DNA from: JAWXBR01 sp046595995
GTDB taxonomy: Bacteria; Bacteroidota; Ignavibacteria; Kapaibacteriales; Kapaibacteriaceae
Length of the DNA stretch: 64,000 bases
Reading direction: 5' to 3'
NCBI GenBank assembly: GCA_046595995.1
Contig: JBKJNB010000034.1
Coordinates: 16,378 to 80,377 of the forward strand
Part shown: in pieces, positions 8,910 to 17,559 of the stretch
How positions within the stretch are numbered: position 1 is the first letter of the stretch
Layout: each line of letters starts with the position of its first letter
Made by a program: the position numbers and the translations under genes
Notes under the pieces: model-generated
What the model saw: the letters and a program-made list of their open reading frames with translations, nothing else
Database searches by the model: none
What the model was told of the DNA's origin: nothing

Positions 8910-8928
8910 TATACGCAGTCTGCGTATA
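8910..8928. promoter_or_regulatory. Palindromic operator of toxin-antitoxin module 2
   Basis: TATACGCA-GTC-TGCGTATA has the same arms as the site at 7424-7442 and ends 5 nt before the toxin start at 8934. The short distance means the toxin message either carries the operator in its leader or is nearly leaderless. Confidence 0.7.
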
Positions 8929-8933
8929 TTGCC

Positions 8934-9197
8934 GTGCAAGCTGTCTTTGTTAAATTCGCACCATTCCAGCATCAGCGCAAAAAGTATTTGAGTGATGATA
9001 CCTACGCTCTTCTTCAGGAGTTACTGTCGAATGATCCCAAGTCAGGAGATGTCATGGTGGGCAACTTTTGGTGGGAGCACGGAAAGCAAATATGGTTCAT
9101 GACAATCTACTCTAAGCACGAAGCAAGTGACCTAACAGATCAACAAAAGTCGGTGTACATGAAACTTCTGATTGACCATCTACGCAGACTCCAATGA
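8934..9197 (+). CDS. HigB/RelE-like toxin (module 2, intact)
   Basis: This 87-residue protein starts at GTG 8934. It aligns with the broken toxin of module 1 (VFVKFAPFQHQRKKYLSDD; then WFMTIYSKHEASDLTDQQK). Size, the neighbouring HTH antitoxin and the C-terminal fold pattern support a RelE/HigB-superfamily mRNA interferase, although catalytic residues were not assigned with certainty. It overlaps the antitoxin start by 4 nt (ATGA at 9194-9197), which implies translational coupling. Confidence 0.78.
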   Translation: MQAVFVKFAPFQHQRKKYLSDDTYALLQELLSNDPKSGDVMVGNFWWEHGKQIWFMTIYSKHEASDLTDQQKSVYMKLLIDHLRRLQ

Positions 9198-9505
9198 AAC
9201 GCAATCTATTCGATGAGCTCGTCGAAGGACTTCAATCCCACGCTGATCACCTCGCGGGCAAGATCACGTTGAATACGTACGTGGTCGAGATACCCGATCC
9301 ACCCACGCTCACCGCGCGTCAATTACTCGCGTTACGTAACAAGCTGAACGTCTCGCGTGCTGTGTTTGCTTCGTACTTGCGGACGAACGTACGGACGTTG
9401 GAGAACTGGGAACAGGGACGTGCCAAGCCGAATGCGCAAGCGACAGTGCTGATTCAACTCATCGCAAAGCATAAGGATATGCTGAAGCGCCTGCAGGATT
9501 TGTAA
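9194..9505 (+). CDS. HigA-type helix-turn-helix antitoxin (module 2)
   Basis: This 103-residue paralogue of the antitoxin at 7785-8099 has toxin-binding arm MKRNLFDELVEGLQSHADH and XRE-type HTH LRNKLNVSRAVFASYLRTN followed by VRTLENWEQGRAKPNAQA. It should neutralise the toxin at 8934-9197 and repress from the 8910-8928 palindrome. Its last 174 nt are read on the other strand as the tail of the YCII-VOC gene. Confidence 0.88.
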   Translation: MKRNLFDELVEGLQSHADHLAGKITLNTYVVEIPDPPTLTARQLLALRNKLNVSRAVFASYLRTNVRTLENWEQGRAKPNAQATVLIQLIAKHKDMLKRLQDL

Positions 9506-10150
9506 CCGCTGCGCAAACGTATGCAGCACGCCACTCGGATCAAGAATCGCAAACTCGCGCGAACCCCACGGCTTCTCCTGAAGCGGTCCATTCGGGTGCA
9601 CCATGCCTTTCGCTGTGCATAGTGCATACAACACATTGATATCACCGACCTCAATGCGGCAGGATGACCACTCGGCCAATTTCTTATCATCCGATAGGAA
9701 GAAATGAATCTTCGCGCCACCGATACGGAGCAGTCCGTAGGTGCCTTCGTGGACACTCGACGTAAAGTCTGAACCGAGGTCATTAAAAAAGCTTAGCGTC
9801 TCCTGAATGTTGCGCGACGGCAACACTGGCACAGCGCGCTGTGCCGCCCCATTAGACCCTAGTGGAGTCGATGCGTTGTTGCCCACCACGGTCGCCCAGG
9901 GCTTTACCATCCATTTGACCACCAGTCCATTAAGCACGTAAGGGTCGGCGGCTGCAAAGTCTGCTGCTGCCTTGGGCGAGTCGCCTTGCCAGAGCATTGC
10001 AGCGCCTTCCACGGGTTCGCCTATGGCGCCGCCAAGGAGGAGTTCGCCGCGGCGCACTGCTTCCCAAGTCTGGCGTAGGTGTTCATCGCGAAACAACGGA
10101 CGCCGCTCCATGTAGTCGGGCGCGCCTTCGTAGATAAGGAAGTAGTGCAT
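9332..10150 (-). CDS. YCII-domain plus VOC (glyoxalase-like) fusion with an aberrant antisense tail
   Basis: The start is ATG 10150 (MHYFLIYEGAPDYMERR). Residues 1-95 form a YCII/YciI-like domain (HLRQTWEAVRRGELLLGGA, then ADPYVLNGLVVKW). After a linker, residues 115-215 form a vicinal-oxygen-chelate domain (VPVLPSRNIQETLSFFNDLG, EFAILDPSGVLHTFAQ). A VOC domain normally ends there. The last 57 residues are instead the complement of the antitoxin gene (9332-9505), so the original stop has been lost, probably where the toxin-antitoxin module joined. The domain pair suggests a small-molecule enzyme or resistance protein; the substrate is unknown. Confidence 0.75.
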   Translation of the reverse strand: MHYFLIYEGAPDYMERRPLFRDEHLRQTWEAVRRGELLLGGAIGEPVEGAAMLWQGDSPKAAADFAAADPYVLNGLVVKWMVKPWATVVGNNASTPLGSNGAAQRAVPVLPSRNIQETLSFFNDLGSDFTSSVHEGTYGLLRIGGAKIHFFLSDDKKLAEWSSCRIEVGDINVLYALCTAKGMVHPNGPLQEKPWGSREFAILDPSGVLHTFAQRLQILQALQHILMLCDELNQHCRLRIRLGTSLFPVLQRPYVRPQVRSKHSTRDVQLVT

Positions 10151-10226
10151 ATGCGAATATATTCTCGTGCCGGTAACTAGTCGGTTGTTGTACGGTTGTG
10201 CAGGTACCATTTCACAGAGGGAAGTA

Positions 10227-12437
10227 GTGAGCAAACGATTTTCATTGATGATTCTGGGTGCGCTTGCTGGACTCTTCGCAGCTAACACCTGGGCGGGGGA
10301 GATTCCAAAGGCTAACTGGAAGCCGGGGTACTATCAGTTGCCGAGTATAGTCAGGTTTTCAAGCGACGGCCGCTTCCTCACAATGATTGGCCAGAGGCAG
10401 ACAGTTGTACTAGACTGTAAACTGAGAGTATGTCCATTGGTAATCGACTATATGCTGCAGGCTGGTCCCAGGCCCGAGTTCCAATTGCCTCCACGCTATA
10501 CTGCTGTGTCAGAGTCAGGCAATGAGTTAGTAACTGTCGATACTGCGGGATTGGTCTCCTGGTACCACGTAGGAGAATCTGAGCCGTGGATCGAACAGCA
10601 CATCGGTCGCGAACTAGATCAGACCATTTATATGCTATCGGATACGTCCTTCATGGCAGTGCTTGACGATACTGCATTTTTCATGACACCAGGTACTCAA
10701 CGACGCATTGAGGGACGCCGTGCGCCGCACTGGAGGTATCTGATGACAAATCCGCTGCAGGATTCTATCGTCATTCTCACATTGGACACCCTTACTGCTA
10801 TCGTTCACGCAACTTCTGGCGACACCTTAGGCCGGATCTTGGGGAAGATACTTGGCCTCGGTCCAGACAATACACTCATCGTGCACCACGGTGGGGATAT
10901 CGATGCGTACGACACGCAGACATGGACGTTTATCCGGACGTTGTACACCGATGTGTACGTGGCGGGTACCGACAATTCGCATTACATTCCAACAGTTATG
11001 CGGCGCCGCTTTCTGAATATCGCACAGGGCGTACTGGACCTTTCGAATCAGGCACTTCTGCAGTCGCCGGGCCAGATGCATGACGTCTTGCACGACAAGA
11101 CTTGTGTGCAACTGGCGTATAGCAATACGCAGATTCGCATTTGGCACGAAGACTCGCTTGCCGACAGTATCGACATCCTCGACGGCCCCATCGTATGCAT
11201 CGTTCAACACCCTCGTGATTCAGTCATTGTTGGTGCGACAGCAGGAGCATTCAATCCAATCAGTTATGGTCCGGTAGGCCATATGGTTGCCCTTAAAGAC
11301 AGTGCGATAGCCATCTTCACAAAGACACATTCGTTTGTGAACACGCTACGCCCGTTCCGCCGCATTAACGATACATTAGTAACCGAGTTTATTGGTGGCA
11401 CTTACGATAGATTCTATGGCTACATGAATTTCGAATCGTGGGATCGATCGCGTAATTACACACGTGCCCTGCAGCATATCTCAAACCACAGTGCGACCGA
11501 AGAAAAATCTTTCTTTTGCTTTTCGGAACGAGGTGACACTCTCTCTACACGAAACGATAGTCTTCGTGTAGGGGCATGTACACAGCGCGCGCTGAAATCT
11601 TTGAGCGCTTTTACGACAAGCTTCGTGCCTGGCACAGAAGATTATGTTGCTGCAAATGTCAAATTCAACGTTAATAACTGTACAATTGCAGACACCTTGC
11701 CGTACACGGTACTATCAATATCACCGCTGCAAGATCGGGTTGCAGCGCGTGTGGGCGATACCGTATTTACATCGTCTACCTCCTCACCACAACAACGATT
11801 TGCCTCGGTAATCTCACTATTTGGCCCTTCTGGCTGGTGGTCCGATTCCGGCTTCACGTATCGGTTTAGTGAGAATCGAAAAAATATTGTGTCGCTGTAT
11901 GCTAACGGTCGCATCGAGCGGATATCACTGCCCGCACTGTTCACCACCAATCGGGCTCAGTGGTCGATATCCAACGATGGACGAGTTCTGACGAGCAGGT
12001 TTGCTGATACCATAGTTTCGATTGACATGCGCACACAAACCATACTGCGAGAGTATAATGGCGCCCCATGGCTGAAGGAAAAAAGTTTTGAATGGCGAAT
12101 ACGGTGCAACGTTGCAAATATCGACGGCAGCCTCGTTGTTTCTTTACCCGGTGGTTGTGTTTCGGTTTTTCCTGGCGTCGAAGTACCAACTACCTCCACG
12201 GTCAATCATCAACAACGATCGTCACCAACAAAGTCAGATGGTGTTATCAAAGGTGCTACTCCGCACTCGCCTGTAAGCGTATACACCGTGAATGGCAACT
12301 TAATTGGTACATATCCAGCGAACGATCTTGGGTACTGGACTGCGACGTCGCTCGATCTAACGCTAGGGGCCTATATTCTGGTATGGGAAAGCGAACAAGG
12401 ATTTCAATCAAACCTGGTCTTGTGGACGAATGAATAA
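10227..12437 (+). CDS. Secreted propeller-like protein with T9SS-type C-terminus (family A, copy 1)
   Basis: This 736-residue protein starts at GTG 10227 after GAGGGA, with a signal peptide (SLMILGALAGLFAANTWAGE). The body repeats WD/PQQ-like strand motifs such as RFSSDGRFLTMIG, AVSESGNELVTVDTAGLVSW and VTSIDMR-like turns, suggesting a beta-propeller. The C-terminal 75 residues (SPVSVYTVNGNLIG, LTLGAYILVWES) resemble a T9SS sorting domain. It is clearly paralogous to 31492-33705 (shared SESG..VVDTAG..WYHVG and VSIDV/M..G..LR.Y blocks) and to the broken copy at 30850-31427. The function is unknown; export to the surface is inferred. Confidence 0.78.
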   Translation: MSKRFSLMILGALAGLFAANTWAGEIPKANWKPGYYQLPSIVRFSSDGRFLTMIGQRQTVVLDCKLRVCPLVIDYMLQAGPRPEFQLPPRYTAVSESGNELVTVDTAGLVSWYHVGESEPWIEQHIGRELDQTIYMLSDTSFMAVLDDTAFFMTPGTQRRIEGRRAPHWRYLMTNPLQDSIVILTLDTLTAIVHATSGDTLGRILGKILGLGPDNTLIVHHGGDIDAYDTQTWTFIRTLYTDVYVAGTDNSHYIPTVMRRRFLNIAQGVLDLSNQALLQSPGQMHDVLHDKTCVQLAYSNTQIRIWHEDSLADSIDILDGPIVCIVQHPRDSVIVGATAGAFNPISYGPVGHMVALKDSAIAIFTKTHSFVNTLRPFRRINDTLVTEFIGGTYDRFYGYMNFESWDRSRNYTRALQHISNHSATEEKSFFCFSERGDTLSTRNDSLRVGACTQRALKSLSAFTTSFVPGTEDYVAANVKFNVNNCTIADTLPYTVLSISPLQDRVAARVGDTVFTSSTSSPQQRFASVISLFGPSGWWSDSGFTYRFSENRKNIVSLYANGRIERISLPALFTTNRAQWSISNDGRVLTSRFADTIVSIDMRTQTILREYNGAPWLKEKSFEWRIRCNVANIDGSLVVSLPGGCVSVFPGVEVPTTSTVNHQQRSSPTKSDGVIKGATPHSPVSVYTVNGNLIGTYPANDLGYWTATSLDLTLGAYILVWESEQGFQSNLVLWTNE

Positions 12438-12768
12438 CTCACACATCGACCGCGTCCGGGAGCGGTGTCTCGCACTTCCCGATACATCAGAGAAGCTTTC
12501 GCATGGCGCGCCGACGTTCTTCGTGAAGAAGAAGGTGTTTGTGATGTTTGCGAATAACCATCATAACGACGGACATATTGCGATATGGATACCGGCAGAA
12601 GCCGGTGTGCAAGAGGCACTCATCGGTGCCAACCCGAAGGCATTCTTTCGTCCGCCCTACGTTGGCGTGAAAGGCTGGGTAGGCATTGAGCTTAGCGAAG
12701 TAAGTGATAAGGCGCTCAATGAGCATATCAGCGAAGCGTGGAATATTATTCGGGAGAATCGAAAATAA
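12430..12768 (+). CDS. MmcQ/YjbR-family protein
   Basis: This 112-residue single-domain protein overlaps the end of the preceding gene by 8 nt. Landmarks of the YjbR/MmcQ (CyaY-like fold) family are ERCLALPDTSEKLSHGAPTF, FVKKKVFVMF and PYVGVKGWVGIEL. Members are small proteins with a proposed DNA-binding role that has not been clearly demonstrated. Nothing in the context refines this. Confidence 0.85.
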   Translation: MNNSHIDRVRERCLALPDTSEKLSHGAPTFFVKKKVFVMFANNHHNDGHIAIWIPAEAGVQEALIGANPKAFFRPPYVGVKGWVGIELSEVSDKALNEHISEAWNIIRENRK

Positions 12769-12780
12769 TTACATTCCCAC

Positions 12781-14490
12781 ATGTCTGACACACTACAAGC
12801 AATCTCGCCGGCACAGGAGCTTCATGCGCAAGTAATGGCGATGGCACCGTTGCGCTATGAGAATCCGATTAGGCTTATCCACGATCTGCCGAAGCTGATG
12901 CAGCGGGCAAAGCGGATGAAGAACCGTAACACCGTTTGCCTTTGCAATTTCTTTCTGGGTGTGGCTAGGTCTGCTGTGGGAGACGTGGATGGGGCTAAGG
13001 CCAACCTGCGACTGGCGATCGAGGAATGGAATGAACGGTGTGACCCGACAATTCTTACGGCAGCACGTAGCACGCTTGCAACGTTGTTATTGAAAGAAGA
13101 GAACGATGAGGAATTCGAGGAGCAGATGGCTGCCGCGTTGGTGATCTGTGTTACGATGGGCGACTGGAATAGGGCTGCTCGAACGTTGGTCGTGGGTGCA
13201 GAAGCGCTGGTAAAGGAGAATCGCGAAGGTCGTGCGTCGTTCTATCTACAAGAAGCTGAGCGGCTCATTGATATACATGGACTCGAGCGAACAGAGCAAT
13301 TCTATGTATCTCGGGCCAACATTGCGCAAGCACAGGGCTTTACGGACGAAGCGCTGAAGGATCTGCATCGCATTTTGGCACTCTATGGTGATGACCCGTC
13401 GGCGAACCTTAGTGGCACCATCAACAACATCGCCATCGTCTACGCATCACGGCGCGAGTATGCGAACGCACTCGAATATTTCGAACGGGCTCTTGCGTCA
13501 TGCGGCGAGAGCGAGCCACTATACAATCGTATGAACATGGTGGGGAATAAGTCTCATGCGTTGTTCCACCTGGTAATGTATGATGATGCGATCGAAGGCT
13601 TCGAGAAAGCGATTGCTATGGCAATCGAAATCGACGATCCCGGATCGGAAATCAACTGGCGCATCGGCCAGGTCGAAGCATTGTGGCATAGTGGTGCCGA
13701 GATGGAAGCTCGGCGGCAGATGGCCGTAGTGTCGAAAAAGGTACGAACGGTATCAGAACCGACGGTGCTGCTGAGTGTGGCGTATATGGAAGCATCGTAT
13801 GATCAAGGTTCGTTAGATCGATGTGTCGACCTGTTAGAGGCTATGCCGCGGTTAGGGACGATACCACAGTTAATATCATCACTTCAGGCTATGCTCGCTG
13901 AGCGGGGCCGTCATGACCTTGCATATCGCGTTGCTTCGTGGCACCTCGACCGCCTACATCATCAACGTCAGCTTACACGCGAGCCCGTCCCTACACAAAG
14001 TATCGAGACGCACCTACGCCGGATCGAGGCGAATGAGAGTGTCTGGCTCAGCGAGCTCGTAAGCACACAACGCGAGGAGCTTTCGCAACTCATGGCAGAG
14101 CGTATGCACGCACAGACGCGATACGAAGATCTGCTTAACGATCTTTCACATATGGCCGATGCAAGTGTCCGCGAACTTGTTGAACGCCATCGCGGTGCTC
14201 CCTCTACAAATTCCTGGGAGAGCTTCGACAGATCGTTTGTTGCCGCGCACCCGTGGTTCTACATGTACGTTACACGGAGATTCTCCGATATCACACCGCA
14301 TGAGTTGCGCATCTGTGCATTCGTACTTATGAAGAAGACCACTGCGGAAATCGCGTCAATGCTTAACGTCACTCCGAATGCCGTGGAGAAAATGCGCGTG
14401 AAAATTCGCAAGCGTCTAGATATCGAGCATGGGGTGGATCTGGTAACTGCCTTGCGAGAGATCGATGCTTTCGCACAACAGGGAAGGTAG
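12781..14490 (+). CDS. TPR protein with C-terminal LuxR-type HTH (predicted regulator)
   Basis: In this 569-residue protein, residues 1-400 form tetratricopeptide-like helical repeats (SGTINNIAIVYASRREYANA, LEYFERALASCGE, YDDAIEGFEKAIAMAIE). A coiled segment follows (about 420-470, QREELSQLMAERMHAQTRY). The C-terminal 70 residues form a LuxR/GerE-like HTH (ITPHELRICAFVLMKKTTAE, IASMLNVTPNAVEKMRVKI, RKRLDI). There is no signal peptide or transmembrane segment, so it is cytoplasmic. FCB bacteria have many such TPR-HTH regulators, often sensing through the TPR domain. A terminator hairpin follows at once. Confidence 0.85.
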   Translation: MSDTLQAISPAQELHAQVMAMAPLRYENPIRLIHDLPKLMQRAKRMKNRNTVCLCNFFLGVARSAVGDVDGAKANLRLAIEEWNERCDPTILTAARSTLATLLLKEENDEEFEEQMAAALVICVTMGDWNRAARTLVVGAEALVKENREGRASFYLQEAERLIDIHGLERTEQFYVSRANIAQAQGFTDEALKDLHRILALYGDDPSANLSGTINNIAIVYASRREYANALEYFERALASCGESEPLYNRMNMVGNKSHALFHLVMYDDAIEGFEKAIAMAIEIDDPGSEINWRIGQVEALWHSGAEMEARRQMAVVSKKVRTVSEPTVLLSVAYMEASYDQGSLDRCVDLLEAMPRLGTIPQLISSLQAMLAERGRHDLAYRVASWHLDRLHHQRQLTREPVPTQSIETHLRRIEANESVWLSELVSTQREELSQLMAERMHAQTRYEDLLNDLSHMADASVRELVERHRGAPSTNSWESFDRSFVAAHPWFYMYVTRRFSDITPHELRICAFVLMKKTTAEIASMLNVTPNAVEKMRVKIRKRLDIEHGVDLVTALREIDAFAQQGR

Positions 14491-14491
14491 A

Positions 14492-14510
14492 AGGGAAGCC
14501 CCTTTTCCCT
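14492..14510 (+). terminator. Likely terminator after the TPR-LuxR gene
   Basis: An AGGGAA / TTCCCT stem with loop GCCCCTT begins 2 nt after the stop codon. The loop itself contains an AGCCCCTT octamer, and another copy follows at 14512. Confidence 0.45.
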
Positions 14511-14564
14511 AAGCCCCTTGCTATGTTCGTCGCAGTTATGCTTCGTTCATCATACGAGATTGTC

Positions 14565-16955
14565 ATGCACAGTACTACTGTACTTCGGTCGCTCCTTCTT
14601 TTCTGCGTTGCTCTTGCGTTCCCGTACAAGGCAACGTCGGGTGTTGATAACGCCGACTACACGGTGATTACCGGAATCGATAACATCTCCGTGAAGGTGA
14701 ACTATCCGTATCAAGTTTGGGGCAACCACACCACATTCGAATACGGCACAACCTCAGCACTCGGCAGCACGCTCACGACGTACACCGAGACACTGGAATA
14801 CTTCTACGAATTGGTGAGTCAGGTGAATCATACGTATGTGATCAGAAATCTGGACCCCGGAACCACGATGTGGTTCAGAATCAGAGTCATCGACAACGTA
14901 TTTCCTCAAAATTCATCAGTCAATTTCGTGCTTGGGCCAATGCCTGCAACAACGGTACCCAAGTTTATCGCGTATGGCGGTGGCCTTGCTTCAGATCCGT
15001 CTGGTGGTGTTAGTATGACGCCCAACGTGTTGGGTCCGACGTCATGGACGTCTGACAACGTGTTGCTTCTCGATGTACAGCGTTGGACACAAACGTTTCG
15101 GATAACAGGAACGTCGGCCATGAAGCTGTCGATTGTTGTTGCCTTTGACGCCGTCACCAGTGGTTCCACACAGTTCGACACCTCCGACCTCGTGGTTCTG
15201 CACCGGGGCGAGTCGCTCCCTCCCGAGACATTTAAGCGTGTGTGGGCTGCAACGCGCCGCGGAAAAAGCAACTCGTATGTGGAGTTTGAGATCCCTGCGG
15301 GCGCTATCACAGACGGCCAGATTACAATCGGACGGTCTGAATACTGGAAGGTTGTTCGCGTGCCCGAGGATGCAAGTACACTTGCAGCAGCGTGCGCTCG
15401 TGGCGAGAATACGGCTATCATCCTCAAACAAGGGGTCTACAATGAGCGTGTGGTGGTAAACACGAACACTCTTATCGGTACTAATTTTTCGTTAACCGGC
15501 AACGTCGCCGATCGTGGTGGCGTGATTATCGATGCATCGGGTGGTGACGGAGGTCAGGCCATTACCACGTCGGCCTATGGGCGTTTAACGCTCCAGGATC
15601 TGTACATCCAGAAGAGCTCAGGGTATGGTGGTGGTGCTGTTGGCATTAACAGCGCCTTCAACAACACCGGTCTCACGATTGATCGGTGTACGTTCATCGA
15701 CTGTAACGCAGTCGCATCCGGCGGAGCAATTGTGGTAGCGTCGGGTGCTCTGTCGATCACAAACTCTACATTCGATAATTGTTCGGTACGCGGTGATCTC
15801 GATGCCAATAATACCTCTGACACCTATGGCGGAGCCGTCTTTGCCAATGCATTATCTAGTGTCAAGATCGACAATTGCTCGTTCTTCAATTGCTCTGCCC
15901 ACGGAGGCGGAGTTCCAGTCTATATCCCAAATGAAGATGTGTATCGCGGCGCTCAGGGAAACGGTGGCGCTGTTGATGTGTCTAATACCAATGCGGTTAC
16001 TATCAGCAATTCGGTCTTCTCCAACGACACTGCAACAGGCTATGGCGGAGCGATCAATGCTGATGGCGGCGTAGGTTCGTTTGAGTCGCTGAACAATACC
16101 TTCATCAGCTGTGTAGGGCTGAACAAGAGCGTTGTTGCTTCACTAGTTGCTCCAATTAGTAAGCCGGGTGAGGCGGTGCAGGAGGCAGATACGGTCACAA
16201 CCATAGGCCCGGCCGGAGGTGCCATCTATATCGGTGGTAGCATACAGCCGCTCCTGATTCATAACTCGGTGTTGGTTGAAGACAGTACGCAGGCTGTAGT
16301 CATTGCCACGACGATACCGGCCCGGATCATCGGTTCTATCCTGTGGACGGAGAGCCCTGCTACCACGCCCGTCCTCATCAATCGGTCAGCATCGCTCGTT
16401 TATATTGCATGGTCAAACCTTGCCACTCATAGCTCGCCAAATATATCACACGCTTCTATCTCCGCTTCGCCGCAGTGGGACAAAGACTCGTCACAACATC
16501 TCGTGCTTCGAGCCACGTCGCCGTGCAAGAACACAGGCACTCCCGACCCTAACGGAAACGGAGCCACATACGAAACAGATCTGGATGACCGCGAGCCCGA
16601 TGGCACGCGCTACGACATGGGAGCCTTACCGTTCAGCATGAAGTACTCGCCACGGCGGATAACAACGTGGATCGACGAAATCCTGGTTGCAGAATCTAAT
16701 CGCATGAGTGTTTCGCCAATGCCTGTGCGTACCAGCGCGCGCATCGCATGCGGAGACCGATTTGCAACAACCACCGTCGATGTAGAGATTGTAGACACAC
16801 GCGGCGTAACTGTGTTCTCTGAACGCAATCAGCAAACCGATGCTACTGGTGCCATCACACTCACACTTCCCAATTCGCTCCATAGCGGAGTCTACGCCGC
16901 ACGGGTTACCGCACAGAGCGGTCGCACCGCCACGGGCATGTTCGTGCGCGACTAG
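14565..16955 (+). CDS. T9SS-secreted right-handed beta-helix protein
   Basis: This protein has about 796 residues. The start ATG 14565 is preferred because it places the signal peptide (TTVLRSLLLFCVALAFPYKA) at the N-terminus; an in-frame ATG also lies at 14523. Residues about 20-130 look like a fibronectin-type domain. From about 280 to 620 there is a parallel beta-helix with polymorphic-outer-membrane-like turns (LTIDRCTFIDC, GGAIVVASGALSITNSTFDN, NNTFISC, GGAIYIGG). A choice-of-anchor-like segment follows (SPCKNTGTPDPNG, DLDDREPDG). The last 80 residues are a T9SS type A sorting domain (MSVSPMPVRTSARI, GVYAARVTAQSGRTATGMFV). It is expected on the cell surface, perhaps as an adhesin or polysaccharide binder. 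Confidence 0.85.
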   Translation: MHSTTVLRSLLLFCVALAFPYKATSGVDNADYTVITGIDNISVKVNYPYQVWGNHTTFEYGTTSALGSTLTTYTETLEYFYELVSQVNHTYVIRNLDPGTTMWFRIRVIDNVFPQNSSVNFVLGPMPATTVPKFIAYGGGLASDPSGGVSMTPNVLGPTSWTSDNVLLLDVQRWTQTFRITGTSAMKLSIVVAFDAVTSGSTQFDTSDLVVLHRGESLPPETFKRVWAATRRGKSNSYVEFEIPAGAITDGQITIGRSEYWKVVRVPEDASTLAAACARGENTAIILKQGVYNERVVVNTNTLIGTNFSLTGNVADRGGVIIDASGGDGGQAITTSAYGRLTLQDLYIQKSSGYGGGAVGINSAFNNTGLTIDRCTFIDCNAVASGGAIVVASGALSITNSTFDNCSVRGDLDANNTSDTYGGAVFANALSSVKIDNCSFFNCSAHGGGVPVYIPNEDVYRGAQGNGGAVDVSNTNAVTISNSVFSNDTATGYGGAINADGGVGSFESLNNTFISCVGLNKSVVASLVAPISKPGEAVQEADTVTTIGPAGGAIYIGGSIQPLLIHNSVLVEDSTQAVVIATTIPARIIGSILWTESPATTPVLINRSASLVYIAWSNLATHSSPNISHASISASPQWDKDSSQHLVLRATSPCKNTGTPDPNGNGATYETDLDDREPDGTRYDMGALPFSMKYSPRRITTWIDEILVAESNRMSVSPMPVRTSARIACGDRFATTTVDVEIVDTRGVTVFSERNQQTDATGAITLTLPNSLHSGVYAARVTAQSGRTATGMFVRD

Positions 16956-17170
16956 GCTCAGGGCACTTCAATGAATCTTTCTATCGCTGCTCCAACAGTC
17001 GTGCATACGACACTCTCACAAAGCGAAGCATTCGTAATTCGTGGTAAGGGGCTCGCACTTCGTGCGAATGGGTCGGAGCGATAACAGTCGTATGCACGCC
17101 GAAGAAAACGATACCTGCGCTCTGGTCGTCGTCTACAGAGGTTACGTACCGCAGACCCACGTAGACAATC

Positions 17171-17546
17171 ATGCGTGGGCCGTTGCACGGTGCCGGTCGC
17201 ATCGGACGTATTCTGAATGTGTTGTATCTCGTCAGAGAAGAGTTGCTGAATATCCCAGTCGCATACATGAGCAAGTACATCATGAATACCAAGTCGACAT
17301 ATTTTCGCACAAACCACAAGTTCTATAGTCTAGTCAGGATCTTGTCAACAGCCTGTTCGCCTACCCGTACACCAAAATCACTTTCATTGAGTGCGATTTA
17401 GGAGTTTCGCGCGGTACGGCCACGAAGTACCTGGAAGCCTTGGCGGACGATGAAATACTGCAGCGCCAAAAGGTCGGCCGCAACAGCTACTACGTCAATA
17501 AAGCGCTCTACAGAATCCTTACAGGCGAAGACGCTGGGGCTTCTTA
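17171..17546 (+). pseudogene. Frameshifted C-terminal remnant of a Fic-domain protein
   Basis: One frame (17171-17400) reads GRIGRILNVLYLVREELLNI then PVAYMSKYIMNTKSTYFR, which matches the segment after the Fic motif (HPFxxGNGRxxR) and its following helices. The His and most of the motif are degenerate (PLHGAGRIGR). A second frame (about 17347-17546) reads FAYPYTKITFIECDLGVSRG, then TATKYLEALADDEILQRQKV and GRNSYYVNKALYRIL, the winged-HTH tail typical of Fic proteins. At least one frameshift separates them and the N-terminal half is not recognisable. Upstream, 16956-17170 holds an imperfect inverted repeat (17000-17011 with 17087-17098) and no gene I can support. Confidence 0.65.
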
Positions 17547-17559
17547 AGTTGCTACCACT

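Noticed and set aside
14906..15431. Antisense frames of 129-173 codons within the beta-helix gene
   Set aside because: The plus strand carries a complete signal peptide, beta-helix and sorting domain; the antisense frames show no motifs.
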